Below are positions 25,258 to 34,517 of a stretch of 64,000 bases of DNA, one piece after another; position 1 is the first letter of the stretch; every line of letters begins with the position of its first letter. Origin of the DNA: Stutzerimonas stutzeri (lineage in GTDB: Bacteria > Pseudomonadota > Gammaproteobacteria > Pseudomonadales > Pseudomonadaceae); assembly GCF_002909485.1 (NCBI RefSeq), contig NZ_PPXG01000003.1, positions 558,001 through 622,000 on the forward strand, read 5' to 3'. The translations under genes were made by a program, and so were the position numbers. Below the pieces are notes generated by a model. The model was not told the DNA's origin, ran no database searches, and saw only the letters and a list, made by a program, of their open reading frames with translations.

Positions 25258-27201
25258 TCAGACGCCAGTTGAGGTCGGTGTAGCGGGTATTGCGTTACGG
25301 CTCAATAGGTTACGCAGTTGGTCTTTTTCCTCTGCGCTGAGTTCACCTTGCCGAGCTTTGCGTAGCAGACTTTCGAGGCGCCGTTCCCGCTGTCTGGCGG
25401 CAAGGCTATTAATGGTGTCGAAAAACTGCTGTTCAAGGTTATCGGCAGAGATCAGCCATTCTTTCTCGGCAAGTGCACGTAAAAGTCGACCCTGGTCGGT
25501 GCCATGCCAGCGGGCGATCAGCTGCAGGCTGCGCAGTTTGGGATTCTTCTGCAGTGCCCCAAGCAGCGCTACCAGCAGCTGGGCATAGGTGTCGTCTTCT
25601 GCTGCGAAATGGCTGACATCTTCGACTTTCTGTGCCAGTTCCGGGTGATGCAGCAGGGTGCGCAATGTGGTCAGCGCCGGCGGCTCGACAGCTGTAGGCG
25701 TGCGCGGGCCGCGAGGGGTGAAGTCTGGTCGCTGCCCGGATTTTTTCCAGTCTTTCTTCCATTCCTTTTTTCCGCCGCGTTGTGGCTTGGGCGCTTCGGG
25801 AGGTTGGAAGTAGTCGGTTTCGGCGTAGTGCGAACCCGTGTCGTAATAGGCGGTGTCGTCGTATTCGGCCGAGTTGTTGCTGGGTGCGGTGGCTGGCGCT
25901 GCTGCCATATGCTGCAGTGCTTCCCCATTCAGGCCGGTGATCTCGGCGAGACGCTGGCGCATCAAGGCGCGCAGGTTTGCACCGGGAATCTTTTCGATAA
26001 GCGGTGCTGCGAGCGTGGCCAGGTGGGCCTTGCCTTCCAATGAGCGCGGATCGGCCTCGTCACTCAGTTGCTGGAAAAAGTAGTCGGCCAGTGGCTGCGA
26101 GTGCTGCTGGATGCGTGCCCGAAACGCATCGGTGCCCTCGGCACGAACGAGGGTGTCCGGGTCTTCGCCGTCAGGCAGGAACAGAAAGCGTGCCCGGCGG
26201 CCATCCTGCAGATTCGGCAATGTGGCTTCCAGTGCGCGCCAAGCGGCCTTGCGCCCAGCTGCGTCGCCGTCAAAGCAGAACAGCACGCTGGGCACTATAC
26301 GGAATAGCCGCTTGAGGTGTTCTTCGCTTGTCGCGGTGCCGAGGGTGGCGACGGCATTGCGCAGGCCTTGCTGGGCCAGGGCGATGACATCCATGTAGCC
26401 TTCGACCACCATGATCTCGTCGAGATCGCGGTTGGCCTGACGAGCTTCGTAGAGGCCGTAGAGTTCCTGGCCCTTATGAAACACCGGGGTTTCCGGCGAG
26501 TTCAGGTATTTGGGCTTGTCATCCCCCAGGACTCGACCACCAAAGGCGATGACCCGTCCGCGGCTGTCGCGGATGGGAAACATCACGCGGTCGCGGAAGC
26601 GGTCGTAGCGTTTGCCGTTTTCGGCATTCTCGATCAGCAGGCCGGCATCGATCAGGGCCTTTTGCTGCAATGCATCGCCCCCGAGGTGCTTCATCAGGTT
26701 GTCCCAGCCGGGCGGGGCGAAGCCGAGCCCGAAATCCCTAGCGATCACGCCGGACAGTCCGCGGCCCTTGAGATACTCCACCGCTGATTTTCGGGTCGAG
26801 TGGCTCTTCAGGGCCTGGCGATAGTAGTCGGCGGCGGCAGCCAGCAGCGGGTAGAGCGGCGAGTCGACCGGTTGTCGCGGCTTGTGCTTGCGGCCGCTAT
26901 CCTCATGAGGGACTTCCATTCCGGCGCGCTTGGCCAGTTCCTCGACGGCCTGGGGGAAATCCAGCTGGTCGTGGTCCATGACAAAGCCGAGCGCATTGCC
27001 GCCAGCGCCGCAGCCGAAACAGTAATAGAACTGCTTGTCGGGGCTGACGCTGAATGACGGTGTCTTTTCTTTGTGAAAGGGGCAGAGCGCGCTGTAGTTT
27101 TTGCCGGCCTTTTTTAGCTGGATGCGCGAACCGACCACTTCGACGATGTCGGAGCGGTTGAGCAGGTCATCGATGAAGGATTGGGGGATCAGGCCGGCCA
27201 T
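25258..27201 (-). CDS. dnaG: DNA primase DnaG
   Basis: A 647-residue primase. The N-terminal CHC2 zinc finger (CPFHKEKTPSFSVSPDKQFYYCFGCG) is followed by the catalytic core and TOPRIM domain with VEGYMDVIAL and FCFDGDAAGRKAA, then a C-terminal DnaB-interaction domain after a low-complexity linker (GGKKEWKKDWKKSG). It makes RNA primers for replication. It lies 138 bp downstream of rpsU, separated by two hairpins. Confidence 0.98.
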   Translation of the reverse strand: MAGLIPQSFIDDLLNRSDIVEVVGSRIQLKKAGKNYSALCPFHKEKTPSFSVSPDKQFYYCFGCGAGGNALGFVMDHDQLDFPQAVEELAKRAGMEVPHEDSGRKHKPRQPVDSPLYPLLAAAADYYRQALKSHSTRKSAVEYLKGRGLSGVIARDFGLGFAPPGWDNLMKHLGGDALQQKALIDAGLLIENAENGKRYDRFRDRVMFPIRDSRGRVIAFGGRVLGDDKPKYLNSPETPVFHKGQELYGLYEARQANRDLDEIMVVEGYMDVIALAQQGLRNAVATLGTATSEEHLKRLFRIVPSVLFCFDGDAAGRKAAWRALEATLPNLQDGRRARFLFLPDGEDPDTLVRAEGTDAFRARIQQHSQPLADYFFQQLSDEADPRSLEGKAHLATLAAPLIEKIPGANLRALMRQRLAEITGLNGEALQHMAAAPATAPSNNSAEYDDTAYYDTGSHYAETDYFQPPEAPKPQRGGKKEWKKDWKKSGQRPDFTPRGPRTPTAVEPPALTTLRTLLHHPELAQKVEDVSHFAAEDDTYAQLLVALLGALQKNPKLRSLQLIARWHGTDQGRLLRALAEKEWLISADNLEQQFFDTINSLAARQRERRLESLLRKARQGELSAEEKDQLRNLLSRNAIPATPTSTGV

Positions 27202-27242
27202 AGGGGTGTCAGATTACGCTCGCATTGCATGAGCCGGAAATG

Positions 27243-27265
27243 AAAAAACTCCGGCCTTTCGCCGG
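27243..27265 (-). terminator. Hairpin with T-run between rpsU and dnaG (partial terminator)
   Basis: Stem CCGGC / GCCGG with a 5-base loop, then AG and six T on the minus strand, about 40 bp before the dnaG start. In E. coli an attenuating terminator at the same place gives high S21 and low primase levels; the same role is inferred here. Confidence 0.6.
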
Positions 27266-27294
27266 CTGGCGAAGCGGAGTATGCATGCAATGCA

Positions 27295-27316
27295 AAGCCC
27301 GGCCTGAGCCGGGCTT
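27295..27316 (-). terminator. Hairpin just after rpsU
   Basis: A nine-base-pair stem AAGCCCGGC / GCCGGGCTT with a 4-base loop, 24 bp after the rpsU stop. The following T content is poor, so it may be an RNA-stabilising hairpin or processing site rather than a full terminator. Confidence 0.5.
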
Positions 27317-27339
27317 GATGCGGCGTCAGCTGTACTGGA

Positions 27340-27555
27340 TTAGTACAGACGAACGCTGCGGCGCTGCTCGCGCTGCACTTTCTTGGCGTGACGCTTGACT
27401 GCGGCAGCAGCTTTACGCTTGCGCTCAGCAGTAGGCTTCTCGTAGAACTCACGGCTGCGGACTTCGGCCAGAACACCGGCCTTTTCGCAAGAACGCTTGA
27501 AGCGACGCAGAGCTACGTCGAATGGTTCGTTCTCTTTGACTTTAACGTTGGGCAT
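27340..27555 (-). CDS. rpsU: 30S ribosomal protein S21
   Basis: A 71-residue S21 protein ([39 protein letters not shown]), strongly basic at the C-terminus, full length for the family. It is part of the small ribosomal subunit and promotes initiation by base-pairing between the anti-SD region and mRNA. First gene of the macromolecular synthesis operon, divergent from tsaD. Confidence 0.98.
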   Translation of the reverse strand: MPNVKVKENEPFDVALRRFKRSCEKAGVLAEVRSREFYEKPTAERKRKAAAAVKRHAKKVQREQRRSVRLY

Positions 27556-27751
27556 CCAGGACGTACCTTCACTTGTTTACCGGTTACAACGCGCTTCGGC
27601 AAATATCGCGAGCACGCTGGTTTTAAGGGTTGCGGATGTTAACGCCTTGCCGCTTGGAATGCAAAGCCCCTGAACGAAAAGCGCTGGTCGGTCGCTGTCC
27701 CCGGCGATTAATATGCGCGGCTTCATTCGCTTCTTTGAAAGGGTCGTGCCC

Positions 27752-28777
27752 ATGCTGGTGCTAGGGCTGGAAACTTCATGTGATGAAACCGGTGTCGCTT
27801 TGTATGACAGCGAGCAGGGTTTGCTGGCTGACGCGCTGTTCAGTCAGATCGATCTGCACCGCGTCTATGGCGGCGTGGTGCCTGAACTGGCCTCCCGCGA
27901 TCACGTGAAGCGCATGTTGCCGCTGATTCGTCAGGTGCTGGGCGAGGCTGGCCGCGATGCCAGCCAGATCGATGCGGTGGCCTATACGGCCGGCCCCGGG
28001 CTGGTCGGTGCGCTATTGGTTGGTGCCTCTTGCGCGCAGGCGCTGGCGCTGGCCTGGGGCGTGCCGGCTGTCGGCGTGCATCATATGGAAGGCCATCTAT
28101 TGGCGCCGATGCTCGAAGCACAGCCTCCAGCATTTCCGTTCGTCGCTTTGCTGGTATCGGGCGGACATACGCAATTGGTCCGCGTGGATGGTATCGGCCA
28201 GTACGAGCTACTCGGCGAGTCGGTGGACGACGCAGCCGGTGAAGCTTTCGACAAAACCGCGAAACTCATGGGATTGCGTTATCCCGGTGGGCCGGAGATT
28301 GCTCTGCTGGCCGAGCGGGGCACACCGGGTCGCTTCCTTTTCCCGCGGCCAATGACTGATCGTCCCGGTCTGGACTTCAGTTTCAGCGGCTTGAAGACGT
28401 TCACCCTCAATACCTGGCAGCAATGCCGCGCCGCTGGTGACGAGTCCGAGCAGACCCGTTGCGATATCGCCCTGGCATTCCAGCAGGCGGTCGTCGATAC
28501 CCTGACCATCAAGTGTCGCCGTGCTCTCAAGCAGACAGGTTTGAAGTCGCTGGTCATCGCCGGCGGGGTCAGTGCCAACCAGTCGCTACGTCAGTCTTTG
28601 GAGAAAATGCTCGCCGACCTCCAGGGGCGGGTCTTCTATGCGCGGCCACGTTTCTGCACCGACAATGGTGCGATGATCGCCTACGCTGGCTGTCAACGTT
28701 TGCTCGCCGGTCAGCATGATGGTCCGGCGATCACCGTGCAGCCACGCTGGTCAATGGAAACACTGCCGGCGATCTGA
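27752..28777 (+). CDS. tsaD: tRNA N6-threonylcarbamoyladenosine synthase subunit TsaD
   Basis: A 341-residue Kae1/TsaD protein. [18 protein letters not shown] opens the ASKHA fold. Metal-binding motif HHMEGH and the FSGLKT and [11 protein letters not shown] nucleotide motifs are present. With TsaB and TsaE it transfers the threonylcarbamoyl group to A37 of ANN-decoding tRNAs. An in-frame upstream start would add 13 residues; the ATG at 27,752 gives the standard N-terminus. Confidence 0.97.
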   Translation: MLVLGLETSCDETGVALYDSEQGLLADALFSQIDLHRVYGGVVPELASRDHVKRMLPLIRQVLGEAGRDASQIDAVAYTAGPGLVGALLVGASCAQALALAWGVPAVGVHHMEGHLLAPMLEAQPPAFPFVALLVSGGHTQLVRVDGIGQYELLGESVDDAAGEAFDKTAKLMGLRYPGGPEIALLAERGTPGRFLFPRPMTDRPGLDFSFSGLKTFTLNTWQQCRAAGDESEQTRCDIALAFQQAVVDTLTIKCRRALKQTGLKSLVIAGGVSANQSLRQSLEKMLADLQGRVFYARPRFCTDNGAMIAYAGCQRLLAGQHDGPAITVQPRWSMETLPAI

Positions 28778-28792
28778 TGAGCGTTGGCGCGG

Positions 28793-29371
28793 TCAGAAGT
28801 GTCGTTCTCGTCCGGCGAAGAGGTCGCGCACATTGCTGCGATGTCGCCAGACGATCAGCGTAGCCAGCAGGCCCATCGGCAGCAGGGCGCCCGGTTGCTG
28901 CCAGGCCAGCAGTGGCAGGCAGAGCGGCAGGGCGATAAGGGCAGCCAGCGAGCTGGTGCGGGTCAGGCGAAACACCACCAGCCAGGCAACGAGTGCCAGC
29001 AGCGCGGCCGGCGGATAAAGCGCGAGCAGGGTGCCGGCGGCCGTGGCCACTCCCTTGCCGCCACGGAAACGGAAATACAGCGGGTAGAGATGGCCGCACA
29101 CAGCGGCCAGCCCAATCCAGGCCTGTTGCTGGATCGACATTTCCAGCGAGGCGGCCAGTAGTACGGGCAGCAAGCCCTTGAGCAGATCGCCGAACAGCGT
29201 GCAGATCGCCAGTCGCTTGCCTGCCAGACGAAGCATATTGGTGGCCCCGGGATTGCCGGAGCCGCCGGCACGCGGGTCGGGCATTCCGGCCAGGCGGCTG
29301 AGCAGTATGGCGAATGACAGCGAGCCGATCAGGTACGCGAGCAATGTCAGCAGCCAGAACATGGAATCCAT
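28793..29371 (-). CDS. plsY: Acyl-phosphate glycerol-3-phosphate acyltransferase PlsY
   Basis: A 192-residue integral membrane protein with the three conserved PlsY motifs: [17 protein letters not shown], the [20 protein letters not shown] phosphate-binding loop and the C-terminal [13 protein letters not shown]. It acylates glycerol-3-phosphate from acyl-phosphate in phospholipid synthesis at the inner membrane. It ends 15 bp from the end of tsaD (convergent). The ATG at 29,362 is an alternative start three codons in. Confidence 0.96.
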   Translation of the reverse strand: MDSMFWLLTLLAYLIGSLSFAILLSRLAGMPDPRAGGSGNPGATNMLRLAGKRLAICTLFGDLLKGLLPVLLAASLEMSIQQQAWIGLAAVCGHLYPLYFRFRGGKGVATAAGTLLALYPPAALLALVAWLVVFRLTRTSSLAALIALPLCLPLLAWQQPGALLPMGLLATLIVWRHRSNVRDLFAGRERHF

Positions 29372-29436
29372 CCGGGGCAGGGAGCCTTGAGTCTAACGGT
29401 GCGTCTCAAGCTTGTCGTGCCGTAGGAGAACGTTGC

Positions 29437-29790
29437 GTGGACACAGTCTTCATTGAAGGCCTGGAAGTGGATACGGTAATCGGCGCCTATGACTGGGAGC
29501 GGGGCATTAGACAGTGCCTGCATCTGGACCTGACGCTGGGCTGGGACATACGACCGGCCGCCGAACATGACGAGCTGGACAAGGCGCTAGATTACGCCCA
29601 GGTCGCGGCGACCATCGATCGCTTTGCTGCCGAAGCTCGCTTCGAATTGGTCGAGACGTTCGCCGAGCGCTTGGCACAAAAGCTGATGAGCGAGTTCGGC
29701 ATCGTCTGGCTACGCCTGCGGGTAACCAAGCCCGGGGTGAATGCGCGGGCCCGTGCGCTGGGTGTGGAGATCGAACGCGGATGTCGCTGA
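29437..29790 (+). CDS. folB: Dihydroneopterin aldolase FolB
   Basis: A 117-residue T-fold enzyme starting VDTVFIEGLEVDTVIGAYDWE; the family E-x-x-x-x-x-x-G-x-x-x-W/E pattern and KPGVNARARALGVEIER end are present. It converts dihydroneopterin to 6-hydroxymethyl-dihydropterin in folate synthesis. The start is GTG at 29,437 with AGGAG eight bases upstream; longer in-frame starts would overlap plsY. It overlaps folK by 10 bp. Confidence 0.95.
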   Translation: MDTVFIEGLEVDTVIGAYDWERGIRQCLHLDLTLGWDIRPAAEHDELDKALDYAQVAATIDRFAAEARFELVETFAERLAQKLMSEFGIVWLRLRVTKPGVNARARALGVEIERGCR

Positions 29791-30323
29791 ATCCCGTGCT
29801 GCTTGGCCTGGGTAGTAATGCCCAGCGCGATCACCATCTGCATGCCGGGCTCGATGCGTTGGCCGAGCTACTCCAGGATATGCGGTGCTCGCCGGTATTC
29901 GAGAGCCTTGCAGTAGGCTACAAGGGCGATAATTTCTACAACCTGGTGGTGGCTGGCAATACCGAGTTGCCGCTGACCGAACTGGATCGCCGGCTCAAGT
30001 TCATCGAGGCGGATAACGGTCGCTATGCCCCAGACCGCAAAGGGCTGCCACTGGACATCGACGTGCTGCTTTATGACGAGCTGGTCGGCAATTTCGATGG
30101 ATTGCTGCTGCCGCGCGCGGAGATTCTGAAAAACGCATTCGTGCTCTGGCCGCTGGCGTTATTGGCGCCGACCCTGCGGCATCCGGCGGCTGGGAGGTGC
30201 TTTGCCGAGCTATGGGAGCAATCGTCGATAGACCAGCGACTCTGGCCGGTGCGGTTTCAGTGGCGCGGCATCGAGCTTACACCGCCGCAGCTGATCCGCG
30301 ACCATCCCCCGCAATCCGCCTGA
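29781..30323 (+). CDS. folK: 6-hydroxymethyl-7,8-dihydropterin pyrophosphokinase FolK
   Basis: A 180-residue HPPK with LLGLGSNAQRDHHL at the start, NFYNLVVAGNTELP and the signature DRKGLPLDIDVLLYDELV. It is somewhat longer than E. coli FolK (159) because of a C-terminal extension. Catalyses the step after FolB; the two genes overlap, indicating coupled translation. Confidence 0.95.
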   Translation: MSLNPVLLGLGSNAQRDHHLHAGLDALAELLQDMRCSPVFESLAVGYKGDNFYNLVVAGNTELPLTELDRRLKFIEADNGRYAPDRKGLPLDIDVLLYDELVGNFDGLLLPRAEILKNAFVLWPLALLAPTLRHPAAGRCFAELWEQSSIDQRLWPVRFQWRGIELTPPQLIRDHPPQSA

Positions 30324-30332
30324 GCCCCCAGA

Positions 30333-31511
30333 CTATTTCGCGTTCTGCTGGCAATACGTGCGCAGGGCTTCGAGCCGGGCAGCACTGAGTGCCTTGCCCA
30401 GCTCGGCTCCCTTCAAGCCCTGGTCCAGCAATGGTTTGACCGCTACGGTGCGAGCTGCGGTGGCGGCTTCGCGAAGAAAATCGGCCTGGGGGAATGATGG
30501 GCTTCGAGCATTTGCCCATGCCGTCATTTCGCAGGCAGCGACGAATTGCTCGAATCGCTCCGGGCGGCGATAGATGTCGAAGTGCTGCAGCATGTCCAGC
30601 AGCGCGTCGGCTGGCAGTGACTGGGCATTGAACGCATCGTGGTGGTACCTGCCGAGTAGCGTCGCCAGCTCCTGGCAGTCCTTCGGAGCTTTGCTGCGCT
30701 GGTTGAGTGTATCGATCATGTGCAGCGCTGTTGCCTGTTCTTGCTGACCTTCTGCCCGCACCGCGCAGCCGAGCAGCAGGCAGGCCCAGCGCACCGGTAG
30801 CGGCTGCATGTGCGTGGCGCACTGGCGCAGGGTGTCGAGCACGTGCTCACCGTCGGCGTTTCCTGTGACGAAAGCCGCCGCCAGCTCTGGGAACAACTCG
30901 GCCAGCGCGTCGCAGTCTCGCAGCACCTGAATAAAAACATCAGGCCGCGGCTCCATCAGCGCACGCGAAATCTCCTTCCAGCTGCGTTCCGCCGTCAGCG
31001 CCGACAGCTCGCCAGAGCGCGCCAGCTGGTGCATCAGCTGCAGCGTCTCATCGGCAATACGGAAGCCAAGCTCAGCGTAGCGCGCAGCGAAGCGCGCCAC
31101 GCGTAGCACGCGCAGTGGGTCTTCGGCGAAGGCTGGGGAGACGTGACGCAACAGCCGCGCCTGCAGGTCGTGCTGGCCGCCGTAGGGGTCGATCAGCTGG
31201 CCACGGTCGTCTTCGGCGATGGCGTTGATGGTGAGGTCGCGGCGCTGCAGATCCTCTTCAAGCGTGACGTCGGGACTGGCATGGAAGGTGAACCCGCCAT
31301 AGCCGCGACCGCTTTTGCGTTCGGTGCGCGCCAGGGCGTACTCCTCGCCGGTCTGCGGGTGCAGGAATACCGGAAAGTCCGCACCGACCGGGCGGAAGCC
31401 GCGGGCCTGCATCTGTTCCGGTGTAGCACCGACCACCAGCCAGTCCACTTCGCTTACCGTGCGCCCCAACAGGCGGTCGCGTACTGCGCCGCCGACTTTG
31501 TAGATCTGCAT
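30333..31511 (-). CDS. cca: CCA tRNA nucleotidyltransferase
   Basis: A 392-residue class II tRNA nucleotidyltransferase: [17 protein letters not shown] (metal-binding carboxylates), [10 protein letters not shown] and the neck motif [18 protein letters not shown]. It adds or repairs the CCA end of tRNAs. It is slightly shorter than the bifunctional E. coli enzyme, and the phosphohydrolase HD motif is not obvious. The ATG at 31,511 has a GAGGTGGAC leader; a longer in-frame extension was rejected. Confidence 0.95.
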   Translation of the reverse strand: MQIYKVGGAVRDRLLGRTVSEVDWLVVGATPEQMQARGFRPVGADFPVFLHPQTGEEYALARTERKSGRGYGGFTFHASPDVTLEEDLQRRDLTINAIAEDDRGQLIDPYGGQHDLQARLLRHVSPAFAEDPLRVLRVARFAARYAELGFRIADETLQLMHQLARSGELSALTAERSWKEISRALMEPRPDVFIQVLRDCDALAELFPELAAAFVTGNADGEHVLDTLRQCATHMQPLPVRWACLLLGCAVRAEGQQEQATALHMIDTLNQRSKAPKDCQELATLLGRYHHDAFNAQSLPADALLDMLQHFDIYRRPERFEQFVAACEMTAWANARSPSFPQADFLREAATAARTVAVKPLLDQGLKGAELGKALSAARLEALRTYCQQNAK

Positions 31512-31606
31512 GTCCACCTCCGTTGGCGCGGAGGATAAAGGATAACGACGTCGACTACAGGCCGATGTGAGGGCAAATACCGGGCGAGCCTTCCCCGTGG
31601 CCAATA

Positions 31607-33154
31607 TCAGGCGAAGCTCATCCCGGGAAAGCGGTTGTCGCCCTCGGCCTCGCTGCTTGGGCGCTGCGTCATATGGTGGGTATTGACCAGCTTGTCGTCC
31701 TGCATCGATTGCAGGTGCACGTCGAAGCCCCAAAGCCGGTGCAGGTGCTTGAGTACCTCGTCGGTGGAAACGCCCAACGGTTTGCGGTCGTGCTGCTGGT
31801 GACGCAGGGTGAGCGAGCGGTCGCCACGGCGGTCAACGCTCCAGACCTGCACGTTGGGCTCGCGATTGCCCAGGTTGTATTGCGCTGCCAGCAGCTCCCG
31901 AATGGTGTGGTAGCCACTTTCGTCGTGGATCGCCGGGACCAGCAGCTCGTCCTTGCGATCGTCATCGAGGATGCTGAACAGCTTGAGGTCGCGGATTACC
32001 TTGGGCGAGAGGAATTGCAGGATAAAACTCTCATCCTTGAAGTTGTTCATGGCGAATTTCACCGTGGTCAGCCAGTCGCTGCCGGCAATGTCCGGGAACC
32101 AGCGCTTGTCTTCCTCGGTCGGGTGCTCGCAGATCCGGCGGATGTCCTGATACATCGCAAACCCCAGGGTGTAGGGATTGATGCCGCTGTAGTAAGGGCT
32201 GTCGAAGCCGGGCTGATAGATCACGCTGGTATGCGACTGCAGGAACTCCATCATGAAGCCGTCGGTAACCAGGCCTTCGTCGTAAAGGTCGTTGAGCAGG
32301 GTGTAGTGCCAGAACGTGGCCCAGCCTTCGTTCATTACCTGGGTCTGGCGCTGCGGATAAAAGTACTGCGCGATCTTGCGCACGATGCGCACCACCTCGC
32401 GCTGCCAGGGCTCGAGCAGCGGGGCATGTTTCTCGATGAAATAGAGAATGTTCTCCTGGGGTTCGGCGGGGAAGCGTTGGCTGTCCGCCAGGGCATCGCC
32501 CTTTTCCGCACCCTTGGGGATGGTGCGCCAGAGGTCGTTGATCTGCCGCTGCAGATGCTCTTCGCGATCCTTCTGCCGCCGCCGCTCTTCTTCGGCAGAA
32601 ATGGGATAGGGTCGCTTGTAGCGATCAACGCCATAGTTCATCAGCGCGTGGCAGGAATCGAGCAGGTCCTCCACCGCATCGATGCCGTGGCGCTCTTCGC
32701 ATTGCATGATGTACTGCTTGGCGAAGACCAGGTAATCGATGATCGAGCTGGCGTCGGTCCAAGTGCGGAACAGGTAGTTGCCCTTGAAGAAGCTGTTGTG
32801 GCCGTAACTGGCGTGGGCAATCACCAGCGCCTGCATGCACATGGTGTTTTCTTCCATCAGGTAGGCAATGCAGGGATCGGAGTTGATCACGATCTCGTAG
32901 GCCAGGCCCATCTGGCCACGCTTGTAGTTCTTCTCCGTGTGCAGGAATTGCTTGCCGTAGGACCAGTGGTGGTAACCCAGCGGCATGCCGACGGAGGCGT
33001 AGGCGTCCATCATCTGCTCGGCGGTGATCACCTCGATCTGGTTCGGGTAGGTATCCAGCGCGTAGCGTTCGGCGATACGGCCGATCTCGCGGTCGTATTG
33101 CCGAATCAGGTCGAAGGTCCATTCCGAACCGGTGGAAATGGGCTGTCGCTTCAT
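31607..33154 (-). CDS. SpoVR-family protein (YcgB-like)
   Basis: A 515-residue SpoVR/YcgB protein: [41 protein letters not shown] near the start, and [21 protein letters not shown] in the middle, a conserved H/E-rich stretch. The molecular function is unknown; the gene travels with yeaG and yeaH and is stress or stationary phase-induced in enterobacteria. Start ATG at 33,154 has GAGG eight bases upstream. 10 bp after the yeaH stop. Confidence 0.93.
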   Translation of the reverse strand: MKRQPISTGSEWTFDLIRQYDREIGRIAERYALDTYPNQIEVITAEQMMDAYASVGMPLGYHHWSYGKQFLHTEKNYKRGQMGLAYEIVINSDPCIAYLMEENTMCMQALVIAHASYGHNSFFKGNYLFRTWTDASSIIDYLVFAKQYIMQCEERHGIDAVEDLLDSCHALMNYGVDRYKRPYPISAEEERRRQKDREEHLQRQINDLWRTIPKGAEKGDALADSQRFPAEPQENILYFIEKHAPLLEPWQREVVRIVRKIAQYFYPQRQTQVMNEGWATFWHYTLLNDLYDEGLVTDGFMMEFLQSHTSVIYQPGFDSPYYSGINPYTLGFAMYQDIRRICEHPTEEDKRWFPDIAGSDWLTTVKFAMNNFKDESFILQFLSPKVIRDLKLFSILDDDRKDELLVPAIHDESGYHTIRELLAAQYNLGNREPNVQVWSVDRRGDRSLTLRHQQHDRKPLGVSTDEVLKHLHRLWGFDVHLQSMQDDKLVNTHHMTQRPSSEAEGDNRFPGMSFA

Positions 33155-33164
33155 GCTGCACACC

Positions 33165-34436
33165 TCAGCTGGTCATGCGTCGCTGGAAGAGTTCGCGGAA
33201 CACTGGATAGATGTCTCCGGCGCTGACCAACTGCTGTTGGGCGAACGCATCGGAATAGGCTTCAGCCACTTGGTTGTACTCGTACCAGAGTGCCTGGTGC
33301 TCGCGCGGGGTGATTTCGACGTAGGTGAAGTACTGCACGAACGGCATGATCTGGTTGATCAGGATGTCGCGGCACAGCGGCGAGTCGTCGTTCCAGTTGT
33401 CGCCGTCGGAAGCCTGGGCGGCGTAGATGTTCCATTCATTGGCGGGGTAACGCTCGGCCATGATCTCCTGCATCATCTTCAGCGCGCTGGAAACGATGGT
33501 GCCGCCGGTTTCCCGCGAGTAGAAGAACTCTTCCTCGTCGACTTCCTTGGCGCTGGTGTGGTGACGGATGAATACCACATCGATCTTGTCGTAGTTCCGC
33601 TTGAGGAACAGGTACAGCAGGATGAAGAAGCGCTTGGCGATGTCCTTGGTGGCCTGGGTCATGGAACCGGACACGTCCATCAGGCAGAACATCACCGCCT
33701 TAGAGCTGGGGTTGGGGTGCTTGACCAGCAGGTTGTACTTCAGGTCGAAGGTATCGAGGAACGGCACGCGTTTGATGCGCGCCATCAGCCGCTCGATTTC
33801 CTCCTCTGCAGCCTTGATGTCGCCGAAATTGTTCGGTTCCTCAATACGTAGTCGCTCCAACTCGGCCTTCAGGGTTCGCAGTTGTGCACGGCTGCTGCCG
33901 GACAGCGCGATGCGCCGGGCATGGGCCGAGCGCAGGGTGCGCACGATGTTGATGCGCGACGGGTTGCCTTCGTTGCTGATGCCTGCACGCACCGTTTTGA
34001 AAGTGTCGGTGCCGGTGAGGTGACGCTTGACCAGATTGGGCAGCTCCAAGTCCTCGAACATGAAATCGAGGAATTCTTCCTGGGTGATCTGGAAGACGAA
34101 GTCGTCCATGCCGTCGCCGCTGTTGCTGGCCTGACCGGCACCTTGCCCGCCACCACCGCCTTGCGGGCGCGGAATCCGCTCGCCGGCGATGAACTCCTTG
34201 TTGCCGGGATGGACGATGGTCTGGCGGCCGCCACGGCCGTGGTGCAGCACCGGCTCATCGATATCACGCCCAGGGATGCTGATCTGCTCGCCATGTTCCA
34301 TGTCGGTGATGGAGCGCCGTCCGACGGCTTCCTCCACGGCTTTCTTGATATGCCCACGGTAGCGCTGCAGGAACCGCTGGCGGTTTACCGTGCTCTTGTT
34401 CTTGCCATTCAGGCGACGATCGATCACGTAGCTCAT
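33165..34436 (-). CDS. YeaH/DUF444 family protein with vWA-like domain
   Basis: A 423-residue DUF444 protein. A basic N-terminus ([20 protein letters not shown]) is followed by a Gly-rich segment and a von Willebrand A-like domain with the MIDAS motif DVSGSM. It is the standard partner of the PrkA/YeaG kinase, probably as substrate or adaptor. Located between yeaG and spoVR in one operon; an 81-bp gap with a hairpin separates it from yeaG. Confidence 0.93.
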   Translation of the reverse strand: MSYVIDRRLNGKNKSTVNRQRFLQRYRGHIKKAVEEAVGRRSITDMEHGEQISIPGRDIDEPVLHHGRGGRQTIVHPGNKEFIAGERIPRPQGGGGGQGAGQASNSGDGMDDFVFQITQEEFLDFMFEDLELPNLVKRHLTGTDTFKTVRAGISNEGNPSRINIVRTLRSAHARRIALSGSSRAQLRTLKAELERLRIEEPNNFGDIKAAEEEIERLMARIKRVPFLDTFDLKYNLLVKHPNPSSKAVMFCLMDVSGSMTQATKDIAKRFFILLYLFLKRNYDKIDVVFIRHHTSAKEVDEEEFFYSRETGGTIVSSALKMMQEIMAERYPANEWNIYAAQASDGDNWNDDSPLCRDILINQIMPFVQYFTYVEITPREHQALWYEYNQVAEAYSDAFAQQQLVSAGDIYPVFRELFQRRMTS

Positions 34437-34473
34437 AGGCCCTCCGGGCTAGGCTGAAACCATAGGCCTGAAA

Positions 34474-34499
34474 CTGGAAGCGTGCCGCGCTGCTTCCAG
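34474..34499. repeat. Inverted repeat in the yeaG-yeaH gap
   Basis: CTGGAAGC and GCTTCCAG form a perfect eight-base stem around a 10-base loop, followed by related words (GCTTCAGACTTCCAGC). It is in the 81-bp operon gap and lacks a T-run. It shares short words with the repeat at 39.09 kb, suggesting a small dispersed element or mRNA-processing hairpin. Confidence 0.45.
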
Positions 34500-34517
34500 C
34501 TTCAGACTTCCAGCCGC

